64,000 bases of DNA from Aquimarina brevivitae (GCF_004216895.1 NZ_SGXE01000002.1:186001-250000); one strand, 5' to 3'. Numbered from the stretch's first letter, positions 26,370 through 35,137 are shown. The notes: generated from the sequence alone by a model not told the origin. Translations and numbers: made by a program.

Positions 26370-27179
26370 ATGGAAGCAGGAAAAGAACTAATTGGATTGG
26401 TAAAAGATGTGCCACAAGTCCTAACTTCAATTTATCAGGATTTAGCACAACCTGGAGTCAAAAAAGTAGGAACTGCTCTTGAAACCGTTTTAGAATTTAG
26501 TACTTCAATTCTTTTACCTGTAAAGTTGTTAAATGAAAAATTTAAACTGAATTTTGAAAAAAGATTAAACGACTATAAAGAAAAACTTGATACAATACCT
26601 GAAGAGGATATTTGTGAAGTCAATCCACAAATTGGAACACCAATAATTGATAAATTAAGTTATACTACAAATGATGAAATTGCTGACCTTTTTACAAGTC
26701 TCTTGACAAAAGCAAGTTCTTCAAAAACTGTCAATTTAGCACATCCTAGTTTTATACAATTAATTGAAAGGCTGTCGGTTGACGAAGCTAGAATAATAAA
26801 ACATCTACTAAATAAAGATTTTATCCCATGCATTTCATTAAGAGCCCATATGAAAGAAGGAAATAGAGGGTTTATGGAAATTTTAAAAAACGGAACATCC
26901 TTACAAACTGAATTAGAACTACTATTTCCACAAAACATTAGTACATATTTAGACAATTTAACTAGTATGGGAGTTTTAGATATATCTCATCAATTGCATA
27001 AAATGGATGAGAATATATACAACAATTTATATGAACAATACGAATTTGAAAAAGTGAATGAAAGTTATACAAAAACAGGCGCATTTTCTAAAGTTGAAAA
27101 GAAGAAAAGCTACTATCAAATAACTGACTTTGGAAAATCTTTTATAAAAGCTTGTTCATTTGAGAAAATAAAAAACTAA
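26370..27179 (+). CDS. Abi-alpha (DUF4393) family protein, putative abortive-infection protein
   Basis: The protein matches the Abi-alpha layout: an N-terminal GKELIGLVKDVPQVLTSIYQDLAQPGVKKVGTALETVLEF segment, ILLPVKLLNEKFKLNFEKRLNDYKEKLDTIPEE, the block VNPQIGTPIIDKLSYTTNDEIADLFTSLLTKA, HPSFIQLIERLSVDEARII, and a winged-helix-like C terminus ending YYQITDFGKSFIKAC. The length of 269 residues is usual. Family members are associated with abortive infection of phages in lactic acid bacteria; activity here is inference. It lies behind spacer S3 and is followed by a 3' segment shared with the gap after 23773. Confidence 0.85.
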   Translation: MEAGKELIGLVKDVPQVLTSIYQDLAQPGVKKVGTALETVLEFSTSILLPVKLLNEKFKLNFEKRLNDYKEKLDTIPEEDICEVNPQIGTPIIDKLSYTTNDEIADLFTSLLTKASSSKTVNLAHPSFIQLIERLSVDEARIIKHLLNKDFIPCISLRAHMKEGNRGFMEILKNGTSLQTELELLFPQNISTYLDNLTSMGVLDISHQLHKMDENIYNNLYEQYEFEKVNESYTKTGAFSKVEKKKSYYQITDFGKSFIKACSFEKIKN

Positions 27180-27573
27180 TGCCACCAATGTTTTCTATGA
27201 AAAGCTTTAGTCCATCTTCTCTAATTTAATATTTTATTTTTAATTATCTCATAATATTGATTTTTAAGTATTTAAATATTTTGCAAATCTTCCCAGCTCC
27301 TCGAAACTTTAACCTAAAAACTAATTATTTATAACAACAAAAAAGAGACCCTAGCGCCCGAACCCTTTCGGGTGCCAGGTTAGTTTATAAATTATTATAA
27401 TGACAAACTAGTTTTGCACTATAGTTGATCATAAGTCCTAATTATAAGTTTCCTATTCCTAAGCATTGTGTCATTGGACTTTGGTTTTGAAAGTAAACCA
27501 AAGCACTCGTTACTAATAACGAGTGCTAAGGGGTAATGATAGCAAGTTGCTACGCAATGGACTAATTACAACA
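27180..27573. other. Intergenic region: cassette-type tail S5 and hairpins
   Basis: The part 27185-27312 matches 23800-23930. Further on, CCCGAA/TTCGGG forms a small hairpin at about 27357-27373. The strong hairpin at 27502-27527 lies near the end of the minus-strand beta-helix gene. Confidence 0.5.
27502..27527 (-). terminator. Hairpin after the beta-helix gene, probable terminator
   Basis: AGCACTCGTTA and TAACGAGTGCT are exact complements around a four-base loop, 47 bases beyond the stop of the minus-strand gene. The following minus-strand sequence TTTGGTTTACTTTC is only moderately T-rich, so the terminator call is tentative. Confidence 0.45.
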
Positions 27574-29238
27574 TTACTTTTTGATAAACTTTGTTGTTCG
27601 GATACCTAAGTGATTTGATACTTGAATAAAATACATACCTGGTATCAGGGTTTGTACATCAATTGTATTGTTTACGTCGTTAAGGCTTGTCACTGATACT
27701 ACATCACCAGCCATTGTAAGGATTGTTGCAGTAGTTGCACTGCCTTTATGTTCTGCCAGTTTGATGTTAAGTTCATTTTTCACCGGGTTAGGATAGTAGG
27801 TGATCGCAGCTGTTTCAGATAAGGTTTGTTGATCAGCTACCCGATTAGCAGCATCCACATAAATGACCTCCCATTGCGCATTAGGACTTGTGGTATTGGC
27901 CCATTGCCCTACAGGATCTCCGTTGGCTGTGCGGCCCATGCCATCCAGGAATAAGCCTGTTGCGCGATTTTGGATTCTATAGTAATCTCCGCTATACTTT
28001 GCTAGTGCCCATTGTGCATTAAAATGAGCGGTGTTTGCATACTGCGCAATAGTAGCTCCATTTGTAGTAAGCCCCATGCCATCGAGGAACAACCCAGTTC
28101 CACGATTACGAAGTTGGCTGTATCCGCTACCGGCATCTACGACCTCCCATTGGGAGTTGAAATGCGTTGTGTTTGGCCATTGCCCTACAGGATCTCCGTT
28201 TGCAGTGCGACCCATGCCATCCAGGAATAAGCCTGTTGCGCGATTTTTTAATTGTACATAAGTTCCATTTTCTATGCCAGATGAGCAAGTGTTGTTGACA
28301 TTTGCATAGCTTCCAGCCCCTGAAACGGATACACCTGACTCACTACAACCTGATTTTACACTACAATTAGTTCCCCTTTCTATCCAGATACCTATATCTG
28401 AACTTTCACCGATTTCTGCATAGTTTAGGTGACAATTGACAGTAGGTCCTGATTTAACAATGAAAAACCCCCTTCCACAATGATCTGCATAAAGCCTTTC
28501 TGCAGTGAGGTTAGTACATCCATTTGCAAAACGTAAACCGGCATAACCGCCTCCCCAATCACAATTGTACGCATCTACAGTTTCAATAGTTCCGTTATGA
28601 GATTGGTTAAGCAAAACACCACAACCGCCAGTATTTCTAACCTTCATCGTGCCATCGAAATTTACACCATCAATGCTGTAGGTCTCAATACCGTGCCCCC
28701 CTGTGTTATCCACATAAATATCTTTCATATAAAGGTTGTATGCTGTGTGGTCCCAGGGATTACGGGACTTACTATCAATACGGATGCCAATCCAACCAAT
28801 ATTCATCAAATTAAGGTTTGTAAATTTTAGGTTACTGGCTGCACTACTGCGAATACCGTAGCCACTTACTACGTTTCTGAGTGTCAGATTGTGGATTTCA
28901 AATCCATCGTAACCGTTATTTGAAATACCAGTACCAGAAAAGTTGCAGGTAAGCGTATTTCCGTGGCCATATATTCTTACGCCTGGTTTCGATATGTTAA
29001 TAGTAGAATATAAGGTTCCACTATTTAAAATATGAATATCACGATTTCCAGAAGTTCCCATGGCACCTTCGATAGCCACCGCCAAATCGGTGGAACTACT
29101 TCTTTCTACACCAAAGGTTTTCCAATAATACCGTTCCCCGGATTTCCATACTTCATGTTCATAGGCATAAGCATTTGGTGCTGCCGTTGACACTAAGCTC
29201 AATAGTGTAATACTAAGAAGAATTAAGTTTTTAAACAT
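27574..29238 (-). CDS. T9SS-exported right-handed beta-helix protein with ricin-type repeats
   Basis: The 554-residue protein has a signal peptide (to AYA, residue 25), a parallel beta-helix region (about 40-310, with GIRSSAASNLKFTNLNLMNIGWIGIRID-type coils), three ricin-B-like repeats of about 43 residues (NRATGLFLDGMGRTANGDPVGQW and variants, about 325-460), and a type IX secretion sorting domain at the C terminus (YYPNPVKNELNIKL to KFIKK). It should be secreted across the outer membrane and may bind or act on polysaccharide. No catalytic triad typical of pectate lyases could be assigned. Repeats 1 and 3 are nearly identical at DNA level. It stands alone. Confidence 0.88.
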   Translation of the reverse strand: MFKNLILLSITLLSLVSTAAPNAYAYEHEVWKSGERYYWKTFGVERSSSTDLAVAIEGAMGTSGNRDIHILNSGTLYSTINISKPGVRIYGHGNTLTCNFSGTGISNNGYDGFEIHNLTLRNVVSGYGIRSSAASNLKFTNLNLMNIGWIGIRIDSKSRNPWDHTAYNLYMKDIYVDNTGGHGIETYSIDGVNFDGTMKVRNTGGCGVLLNQSHNGTIETVDAYNCDWGGGYAGLRFANGCTNLTAERLYADHCGRGFFIVKSGPTVNCHLNYAEIGESSDIGIWIERGTNCSVKSGCSESGVSVSGAGSYANVNNTCSSGIENGTYVQLKNRATGLFLDGMGRTANGDPVGQWPNTTHFNSQWEVVDAGSGYSQLRNRGTGLFLDGMGLTTNGATIAQYANTAHFNAQWALAKYSGDYYRIQNRATGLFLDGMGRTANGDPVGQWANTTSPNAQWEVIYVDAANRVADQQTLSETAAITYYPNPVKNELNIKLAEHKGSATTATILTMAGDVVSVTSLNDVNNTIDVQTLIPGMYFIQVSNHLGIRTTKFIKK

Positions 29239-29803
29239 TTCGTTTTAAGTTGTGAGTTATTAAAAAAATTAAATTTCATTGTGAATGCTTTCAAGAAATC
29301 ATTTCTTACCAGGATCAGGATCCTTCTGTTTGCGTAATTGAAAATGGTAATGTGTTTGCAGCATACGAATCTTTAGGTAGTTGATTATCAGTATTTTTGA
29401 AACATTGCTAAGTAAAGGAGATATTCCTATTATTAAAAGTAGTTTTTGCTAAGTAGCACTCCTAATTTTAAAATAACGAGTAGCAAGGAGTGGTGTAAAA
29501 CACTGAAAGTAAAGTAGTTATTTTGTTATTTTTGAGAATGCGCTATAAACGGTTTCGACTGCAGCGCTTCGAAGTTTTTGCCACAGGCAGACAAGTGGCA
29601 ACTTCTAAGCCTATTCTTTTACAATAGTAAGGTGTAAAGATTTAAAAACCGATCCAAAGTGACCGTTAACAGAAATCTCCTCGTTGGTGCGAGCATCCTG
29701 CTTGTGTCGTTTATATCGTTCTAACCATAATACGTAAGTGTATTAAAAAAAGGGTATCGTTTAAATGACTAACTTTATCCATTGATCAACAAAGGAACTA
29801 AGA
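29239..29803. other. Intergenic region with stacked hairpins
   Basis: No gene is seen in this 565-base gap between divergent genes. Two consecutive hairpins occupy 29540-29605; the rest is A/T-rich without a recognised element. Confidence 0.55.
29540..29605. other. Two consecutive hairpins
   Basis: GCGCT (29540-29544) pairs with AGCGC (29563-29567). Next, GAAGTT-ttt-GCCAC (29571-29584) pairs with GTGGCAACTTC (29595-29605), an 11-pair stem with a three-T bulge. It could be a repeat element or a regulatory structure; no second copy was found in the window. Confidence 0.45.
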
Positions 29804-31018
29804 ATGATACCTGCAGAACAACCAGCCAATGAAACGGAGCGTCTCCAAGTGCTTCATAGCCTAAAAATTTTGGATACTGTTGCTGATGATGATTATGATA
29901 CGATCACAGAATTGGCCAGTTTACTATGTGGTACTCCCGTTTCTTTGATTTCGATGGTAGATGAAGAGCGACAGTGGTTTAAGTCCAAGAAGGGATTGGA
30001 TGTCTGTGAGACCGCTCGCGAGCATTCTTTTTGTGCGCACGCCATTCTCGAACCTACAGAAATCCTGGAAATCCCAGATGCGAGATTGGATCCACGATTT
30101 ATCGACAATCCACTCACCGAAAATGAAACTCCCGTGGTTTTTTATGCAGGCGTACCCCTACGAACGGATACCGGAGTGCCTATAGGCTCACTTTGTGTGA
30201 TCGACCATAAGCCTAATGCGCTGACGCCAGATCAAAGAAGTGCCTTAAAGAAATTAGGGAAACAGGTAGAGCGACTGCTGCTATTGCGCAGTATGAATCA
30301 CGAATTGATAACGACCAAAGAAAGTCTTAAAAAGCACAACGGTCTGCTTAAAGAATTTGCGAGTGTCGTATCCCACGACCTTAAAATGCCGTTAGCGAAT
30401 ATTATTCTTACTTCGGATATTGTAAAAAAGAAGTATGGCGAATTTATAGATGATCAAGGAAAAGCGTATCTGGATTATCTCAAAAAATCATCGCTATCGA
30501 TGAGTGATTATATCACAAAGATTTTGGATCACTATGAATGTAGTTCGTACGACATTGATGATACTCAGGCATTTGAAGTGAATGATTTATTAGAGGGGGT
30601 TATCGATTTAATGAATATTAGAGATAATTGCGAGATACTTACCCCTGAAAATAATATAGCGATACATTGCAATAGTACCGCCCTTCAACAAATTTTTATG
30701 AATCTCATTGGAAACAGTTTGAAATACAGTGATAAAGAAAAAACTGTCATTCAGATTGCAGTTACTGAAATGGATAAGCTTTATGAATTTAAGGTGCGCG
30801 ACAATGGTATTGGTATCGAAAAGGAAAAACTAGATACCATTTTTGAGCTATTCACTACGGCTGGGCAACTAGATAATACCGGACAAAAAGGACACGGTAT
30901 AGGGCTCTCCACCGTAAAAAATCTTGTAGAAAATTTAGGAGGCGAGATCACCGTAACTTCCGAGCTAGGTGTCTTTAGCGAATTTGTTTTTACCATTGCC
31001 AAAAGGGTGCGGTTTTAA
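29804..31018 (+). CDS. GAF-domain sensor histidine kinase
   Basis: This 404-residue soluble kinase has an N-terminal GAF domain (about residues 10-165; VSLISMVDEERQWFKSKKGL, EHSFCAHAIL, FYAGVPLRTDTGVPIGSLCVID). The kinase core follows, with phosphoacceptor His191 in VVSHDLKMPLANI, the N box QIFMNLIGNSLKYS, the G1 box DNGIGIEKE and the G2 box GHGIGLSTVK. No membrane helix is present, so it senses a cytoplasmic signal, perhaps a small ligand or redox state through GAF. No response regulator lies beside it. All catalytic boxes are intact. Confidence 0.9.
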   Translation: MIPAEQPANETERLQVLHSLKILDTVADDDYDTITELASLLCGTPVSLISMVDEERQWFKSKKGLDVCETAREHSFCAHAILEPTEILEIPDARLDPRFIDNPLTENETPVVFYAGVPLRTDTGVPIGSLCVIDHKPNALTPDQRSALKKLGKQVERLLLLRSMNHELITTKESLKKHNGLLKEFASVVSHDLKMPLANIILTSDIVKKKYGEFIDDQGKAYLDYLKKSSLSMSDYITKILDHYECSSYDIDDTQAFEVNDLLEGVIDLMNIRDNCEILTPENNIAIHCNSTALQQIFMNLIGNSLKYSDKEKTVIQIAVTEMDKLYEFKVRDNGIGIEKEKLDTIFELFTTAGQLDNTGQKGHGIGLSTVKNLVENLGGEITVTSELGVFSEFVFTIAKRVRF

Positions 31019-31121
31019 AATGAGCGATAAAAATCCCAGCAATATGCTCCAGCTAGCATCTTCTGGCGGTTACAGTGCCGATAATTTTTAAATACTATTT
31101 TAGAGACATAATAAAATTAGA

Positions 31122-31388
31122 ATGATTTTTGGAAATTCAACTAAAAGCCAAATTGGTGAATTAGCTAAAAGTGTACTAAATGAACATTGGAAAAGCCTAA
31201 AAACAACCAAAGAAGAGAAAAGTATTGGAATTCTAGATAGTGAAAAAATTATATTTGAATTTTTAGCGCAAAACGAATACGGTTGTGCATTTGACCACTT
31301 GATTTATGTAATTTCCGAAACGGAGATTATTTTGACAACTGATCAAAAAAATAAAATTAATCATTTGCACAAAAAATTGAATCGGTAG
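31122..31388 (+). CDS. Small protein of unknown function
   Basis: The 88-residue product is soluble and charged, with no recognised domain. It lies 103 bases after the kinase gene behind a partly palindromic spacer (31019-31121) and reads in the same direction as the next small gene. Codon use looks like that of the accessory genes at 20-27 kb. It may be a cassette gene or an immunity-type protein, but nothing specific supports that. Confidence 0.45.
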   Translation: MIFGNSTKSQIGELAKSVLNEHWKSLKTTKEEKSIGILDSEKIIFEFLAQNEYGCAFDHLIYVISETEIILTTDQKNKINHLHKKLNR

Positions 31389-31490
31389 TGGAATTATGTG
31401 AATTTCAGCCCGAATCTGAGTTTTATTCATGGTAGTAATAGATTTATTAGAATTCACTGGTATGTCAAGCTGAGATAAAATTATAAATCA

Positions 31491-31837
31491 ATGCAATCCG
31501 AAAAGGATCAAAAATATTGGAAAGACTATACTGAGTTTATTCAAGAAGTTGAAAATTTAACTAATTTAAGTCCTGCGGCTTTGTTACTGCGCTATGAAGA
31601 ACTGATAGCTGAACTAAACGATGAAGAAGAGGATTACTTTTTAGAATGGAAATATGAATTAAATCTAGACAGAAAATTCAGAAAGTAATTGATCATAAAC
31701 CTATTTCTGAAAATGTTCTTCTAAAAGACTTTAAAGAAAAAATTGCAATCATGGACTCAGAATTTAAAAAGCATATTCTGAATTTTAAACAAACTGACTG
31801 GTGGAATAATCCTCAATTAAAATTTGAACATGAGTAA
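31491..31837 (+). pseudogene. Small unknown gene, probably frameshifted
   Basis: A first frame runs 31491-31688 (65 residues, MQSEKDQKYWKDYTEFIQEV to RKFRK). Directly at its end another frame continues as KVIDHKPISENVLLKDFKEK to NNPQLKFEHE and stops at 31837. Adding one A in the AAAA run before TTCAG (about 31671-31674) would fuse them into a 115-residue acidic protein. I do not recognise the family. The first frame could also be a complete short protein. Confidence 0.45.
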
Positions 31838-31883
31838 AGTTGGTTTTATTAATTCTATCCTTTGATAAGTAAAAAGTACCTTT

Positions 31884-32960
31884 CTAAATCCCAACCTCTC
31901 TATCCTTAAAATAATTGACCAATAGCGCTACCACGTAGCTATAGGTTTCCATACCTTCGGGTTGGTTGTTGGCTTTGAGATAGCTGTTATAGGTAGATTT
32001 AAATAAGGGTTCTAAAGGGTTTTCATAACTCAGCCAAAAGTCATTAACCTCCTGATAGTTCCTACGAATACCGGGTCGTAGGTCTTCTTCGATCATACAG
32101 ATCGCCTTTTGCTCATCTCTAAAGTATAAATCGTTCAAGCAAAATTTTAGCGCAAAGGTCACACCACTGTACTGAAAATACGGATCGTCATAATTCATAG
32201 TCGTCAAAGCCGCTATAAAGTTGGCCTCATTTTCCTTTGCAAAACCTAATTGGTGCGCCACTTCGTGGCAACTGGTGGTGGGTGCTTTATAATTTAAGAT
32301 CAAGCCATTGACCTGCGCCTCATTGGTCACCGGATTTAAGTATCCACTAAAGCCCATATAGGTAAGGGGTAAGGAGAGTAAAGATGTTTTAATGCTTCTG
32401 GGATGGTATTTCAGCTCCGGAAAAATAGTATCCAACTGATCGTAGGCTGGGATGGTTTGTTTAAAAATCTCATCTTTATCATAGGGCATACGAACTGGTA
32501 CAGAGTCATTTTGTTCTAATTGCAGGTGCAACGCATTCGCACGTTCGATTAACTTTTTGCTCACGCTAATCAATTCTTCTTCCGTATACTGATCGTTAAT
32601 TGCTAATACCTGATGCAGGGGCAAACGGTAATAATTAATACCCCATATCAAATGAAAAGCAGCGTATACGATCGATAGCGTAGCGCCGATATCTAGAGCC
32701 ACAGTTTTCCATTGTATCTTGCGGGTTAAGATGTTAGTAAAAATATACCGGATCAGTAAAACGATCAGTGCAGCATAACAGAGGTCGCCAAATGAAAACG
32801 GAATCCACCCCAGCGCATAGCGAAATGCTTTGGAGATATACCGATAGATCCCGTTACTATACCAGTGTTCCACCACCTCTGGAAAAAATGTGAGTAGCCT
32901 CAATAGTACAATTTGTACCGGGAGTAATATCGTGAGATATAGTTTTGTTTTGGTATTCAT
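31884..32960 (-). CDS. DUF3810 membrane protein with zinc-peptidase motif
   Basis: The protein starts with three hydrophobic segments (about residues 6-22, 48-70 and 85-105) and then a soluble domain containing HEVAHQLGFAKENEANF near residue 232, an HExxH motif with a downstream glutamate as in gluzincin-type metallopeptidases. The arrangement fits DUF3810, a family of unknown substrate found in Bacteroidota and Firmicutes. The ATG at 32960 gives a typical hydrophobic start; an in-frame ATG at 32978 adds six residues. It is divergent from pepD with 94 bases between. Confidence 0.85.
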   Translation of the reverse strand: MNTKTKLYLTILLPVQIVLLRLLTFFPEVVEHWYSNGIYRYISKAFRYALGWIPFSFGDLCYAALIVLLIRYIFTNILTRKIQWKTVALDIGATLSIVYAAFHLIWGINYYRLPLHQVLAINDQYTEEELISVSKKLIERANALHLQLEQNDSVPVRMPYDKDEIFKQTIPAYDQLDTIFPELKYHPRSIKTSLLSLPLTYMGFSGYLNPVTNEAQVNGLILNYKAPTTSCHEVAHQLGFAKENEANFIAALTTMNYDDPYFQYSGVTFALKFCLNDLYFRDEQKAICMIEEDLRPGIRRNYQEVNDFWLSYENPLEPLFKSTYNSYLKANNQPEGMETYSYVVALLVNYFKDREVGI

Positions 32961-33054
32961 ACAGTACACTTTAGGCAAACAAACTTACAACATTTCGTTA
33001 ATCATTTGATATAATAGCCGCATAATGTACTTTTGCTAAAAACACACATAGGAT

Positions 33055-34515
33055 ATGAGTAACGAAGTAAGAGCGCTGGAACCTAAAGCGCTATGGAATA
33101 AATTTGCAGACCTTAATGAAGTACCCAGACCTTCCAAAAAAGAAGAGCGGGTTATCGCTTTTATGAAATCCTTTGGGGAATCACTGGGTCTGGAAACCGA
33201 AGTGGATGCTGTTGGTAATGTTTTGATCAAAAAACCGGCAACTCCTGGTTACGAAGACCGCAAAACTGTGGTGATGCAATCGCACCTGGATATGGTACAC
33301 CAAAAAAATGAAGGCACTGATTTTGATTTTGATACGCAGGGGATAGACATGTATGTAGATGGCGATTGGGTACGTGCTAAGGGTACTACGCTAGGCGCAG
33401 ATAACGGCTTAGGCGTGGCTACCATTATGGCGATTTTAGAATCCAAAGCAATTGAACATCCTGCCATCGAAGCCTTGTTCACGATTGATGAAGAAACCGG
33501 AATGACCGGTGCTATGGAACTGCAAGGAGATTGGTTACAAGGTGATATTTTATTGAATCTGGATACCGAAGAGGATGATGAAATCGGAGTAGGCTGTGCA
33601 GGAGGTGTGGATATTACTGCTACTAGAACCTATAAGGAAGAAAGTACTCCCGAGAATTCTTTAGGATACACCATTACGGTAAAAGGTTTGCAAGGCGGAC
33701 ACTCGGGTATGGATATCATCAAAGGGTTGGGTAATGCCAATAAGATCATGAACCGCATTTTGTTTGAAGGCTATGAAAATTTTGGGCTACGCGTTGCTGC
33801 CCTTAAAGGCGGAAGCTTGCGAAATGCCATCCCACGAGAAAGCAGCGCTACGGTGATCATTGATGAGATCCATAAAGAAGCTTTTGAGTTTGAAACACAA
33901 GAATTGGCGGCTACCATACAGGCAGAATTGGCGCTTGTGGATAAAGATTTGAAAATTGAAGTAGTACCGACATCATTACCCGATAGGGTGATGGAATTAG
34001 GCGTGCAGGAAGGTTTATTGAAAGCATTATATGCCGCGCATAATGGGGTGTATACGATGAGTGCTTCCATTCCTGGATTGGTTGAAACGTCAAATAATAT
34101 TGCTAAAGTTACGGTAGGAGAGGGGACGCTTACGATAGAGTGTTTAACGCGGAGTAGTGTAGATTCTTCTAAGCAGGATTTGACGAATAAATTACGCGCT
34201 ACTTTTGAACTGATCGGATGCGATGTAACTACCAGTGGTGAGTATCCAGGTTGGGCTCCTAATATGGATTCACCCATCTTAAAAGTAATGGATGGTTTAT
34301 ACGAGGAACTTAATGGTGAAAAAGCACATGTAGCAGCCTGCCACGCCGGATTGGAATGTGGAATCCTGGGACAACATTACCCAGAGATGGATATGATTTC
34401 TTTTGGACCTACGATTTTAGGAGCCCATTCCCCTGATGAGCGCGCTAGTATTTCCTCTGCTCAGAAGTATTGGAAATTTGTGTTAGAAACGCTAAAGCGT
34501 ATTCCGAAGAAGTAA
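33055..34515 (+). CDS. pepD: Aminoacyl-histidine dipeptidase PepD (M20C)
   Basis: PepD is a cytosolic zinc dipeptidase that cleaves unspecific dipeptides including Xaa-His. The M20 metal-binding motifs are complete: QSHLDMVHQK, GADNGLG, the catalytic DEETGMTG, the AGLECG block and the closing GAHSPDE. The 486-residue length is standard. It begins at the first in-frame ATG, 11 bases after a short A-rich leader, and stands alone before a 1.25 kb repeat-rich gap. Confidence 0.95.
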   Translation: MSNEVRALEPKALWNKFADLNEVPRPSKKEERVIAFMKSFGESLGLETEVDAVGNVLIKKPATPGYEDRKTVVMQSHLDMVHQKNEGTDFDFDTQGIDMYVDGDWVRAKGTTLGADNGLGVATIMAILESKAIEHPAIEALFTIDEETGMTGAMELQGDWLQGDILLNLDTEEDDEIGVGCAGGVDITATRTYKEESTPENSLGYTITVKGLQGGHSGMDIIKGLGNANKIMNRILFEGYENFGLRVAALKGGSLRNAIPRESSATVIIDEIHKEAFEFETQELAATIQAELALVDKDLKIEVVPTSLPDRVMELGVQEGLLKALYAAHNGVYTMSASIPGLVETSNNIAKVTVGEGTLTIECLTRSSVDSSKQDLTNKLRATFELIGCDVTTSGEYPGWAPNMDSPILKVMDGLYEELNGEKAHVAACHAGLECGILGQHYPEMDMISFGPTILGAHSPDERASISSAQKYWKFVLETLKRIPKK

Positions 34516-34609
34516 GAACAAGGTTTATTTTATTTTTTTAAGTAGTTAATACGCTCAACACAAGCTATGCTTCGGTCATCTTATTTCGATAGTTATTGGG
34601 TGTCGTAAG

Positions 34610-34694
34610 ATGATCAAAGTTTTTTGTTACGGTTACCCTGAGTCCTTCGACATGGCTCAGGATAAACTTAGTCGAAGGGTAAGGCGATGCAAAA
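34610..34694 (+). repeat. CCTTCGAC direct repeat, copy 1
   Basis: The repeat includes CTGAGTCCTTCGACATGGCT and CAGGATAAACTTAGTCGAAG; CCTTCGAC pairs with GTCGAAGG, and CTGAG with CTCAG as an alternative. It is almost identical to 35053-35137. Confidence 0.7.
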
Positions 34695-34762
34695 AAAGAA
34701 TATTGGAATTTAATTCTTAGTAAATAGCGTGTAAACCAGGGTAAGAATTCGGTGAAGATTTA
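34684..34762 (+). repeat. GCGATGCAAAAAA direct repeat, copy 1
   Basis: The segment with AAATAGCGTGTAAACCAGG and AAGAATTCGG recurs in the same orientation at 35493-35570 with few differences. Confidence 0.6.
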
Positions 34763-34785
34763 GTTTCTAGTTCATTTCTTTTGAC

Positions 34786-34955
34786 AATGCATTCCTCTCG
34801 TAAACTCGTCGGACGCAGACAAGAAATGAACCAAAGAAAACGACACTTTTTCATAGGAATTTTTTAGCTGTTGCTAAAAACCATCCCACAAACTCCGCGG
34901 TGTTTTACACCTGAATCTCGGAGCTTTGCTAGGATTATTCTTGTGAAAAAGGGCG
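34786..34955 (-). repeat. Structured interspersed repeat, copy 2 (family X, inverted)
   Basis: Read on the minus strand it gives the CTCCG...CGGAG hairpin with inner stem GGTG/CACC (loop TAAAA instead of CTTTG) and the TTTTTAGC/GCTAAAAA hairpin (loop AACA instead of TTTA). It lacks the insert of about 35 bases found in copy 1 and so looks like the parental form. Confidence 0.7.
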
Positions 34956-35052
34956 AAACTTTTATTATGCATTAAATTTCACAGGTAATGGGGAGTATTA
35001 TAAGGCGTATATATTCTCTTGCAGCTAGGGTTTTCTGATGGTGTTTTGAAGG

Positions 35053-35137
35053 ATAGTCAAAGTGTTTTGTTACGGTCACCCTGAGTCCTTCGACATGGCT
35101 CAGGATAAACTTAGTCGAAGGGTAAGGCGATGCAAAA
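35053..35137 (+). repeat. CCTTCGAC direct repeat, copy 2
   Basis: Second copy of the 34610-34694 repeat, with the same CCTTCGAC/GTCGAAGG stem. Confidence 0.7.

Noticed and set aside
20368..27312. Calling the region a classical chromosomal integron.
   Set aside because: No intI is in the window and the spacer ends do not match the strict attC core sites; only cassette-like organisation is supported.
27898..28255. Regular short repeats that could be taken for a CRISPR array.
   Set aside because: They encode the ricin-type repeats of a secreted protein in one continuous frame; spacing and sequence follow the protein repeats.
33771..34277. A 168-codon minus-strand open frame inside pepD.
   Set aside because: pepD is complete and conserved over this stretch, and the antisense product has no plausible composition or domain.
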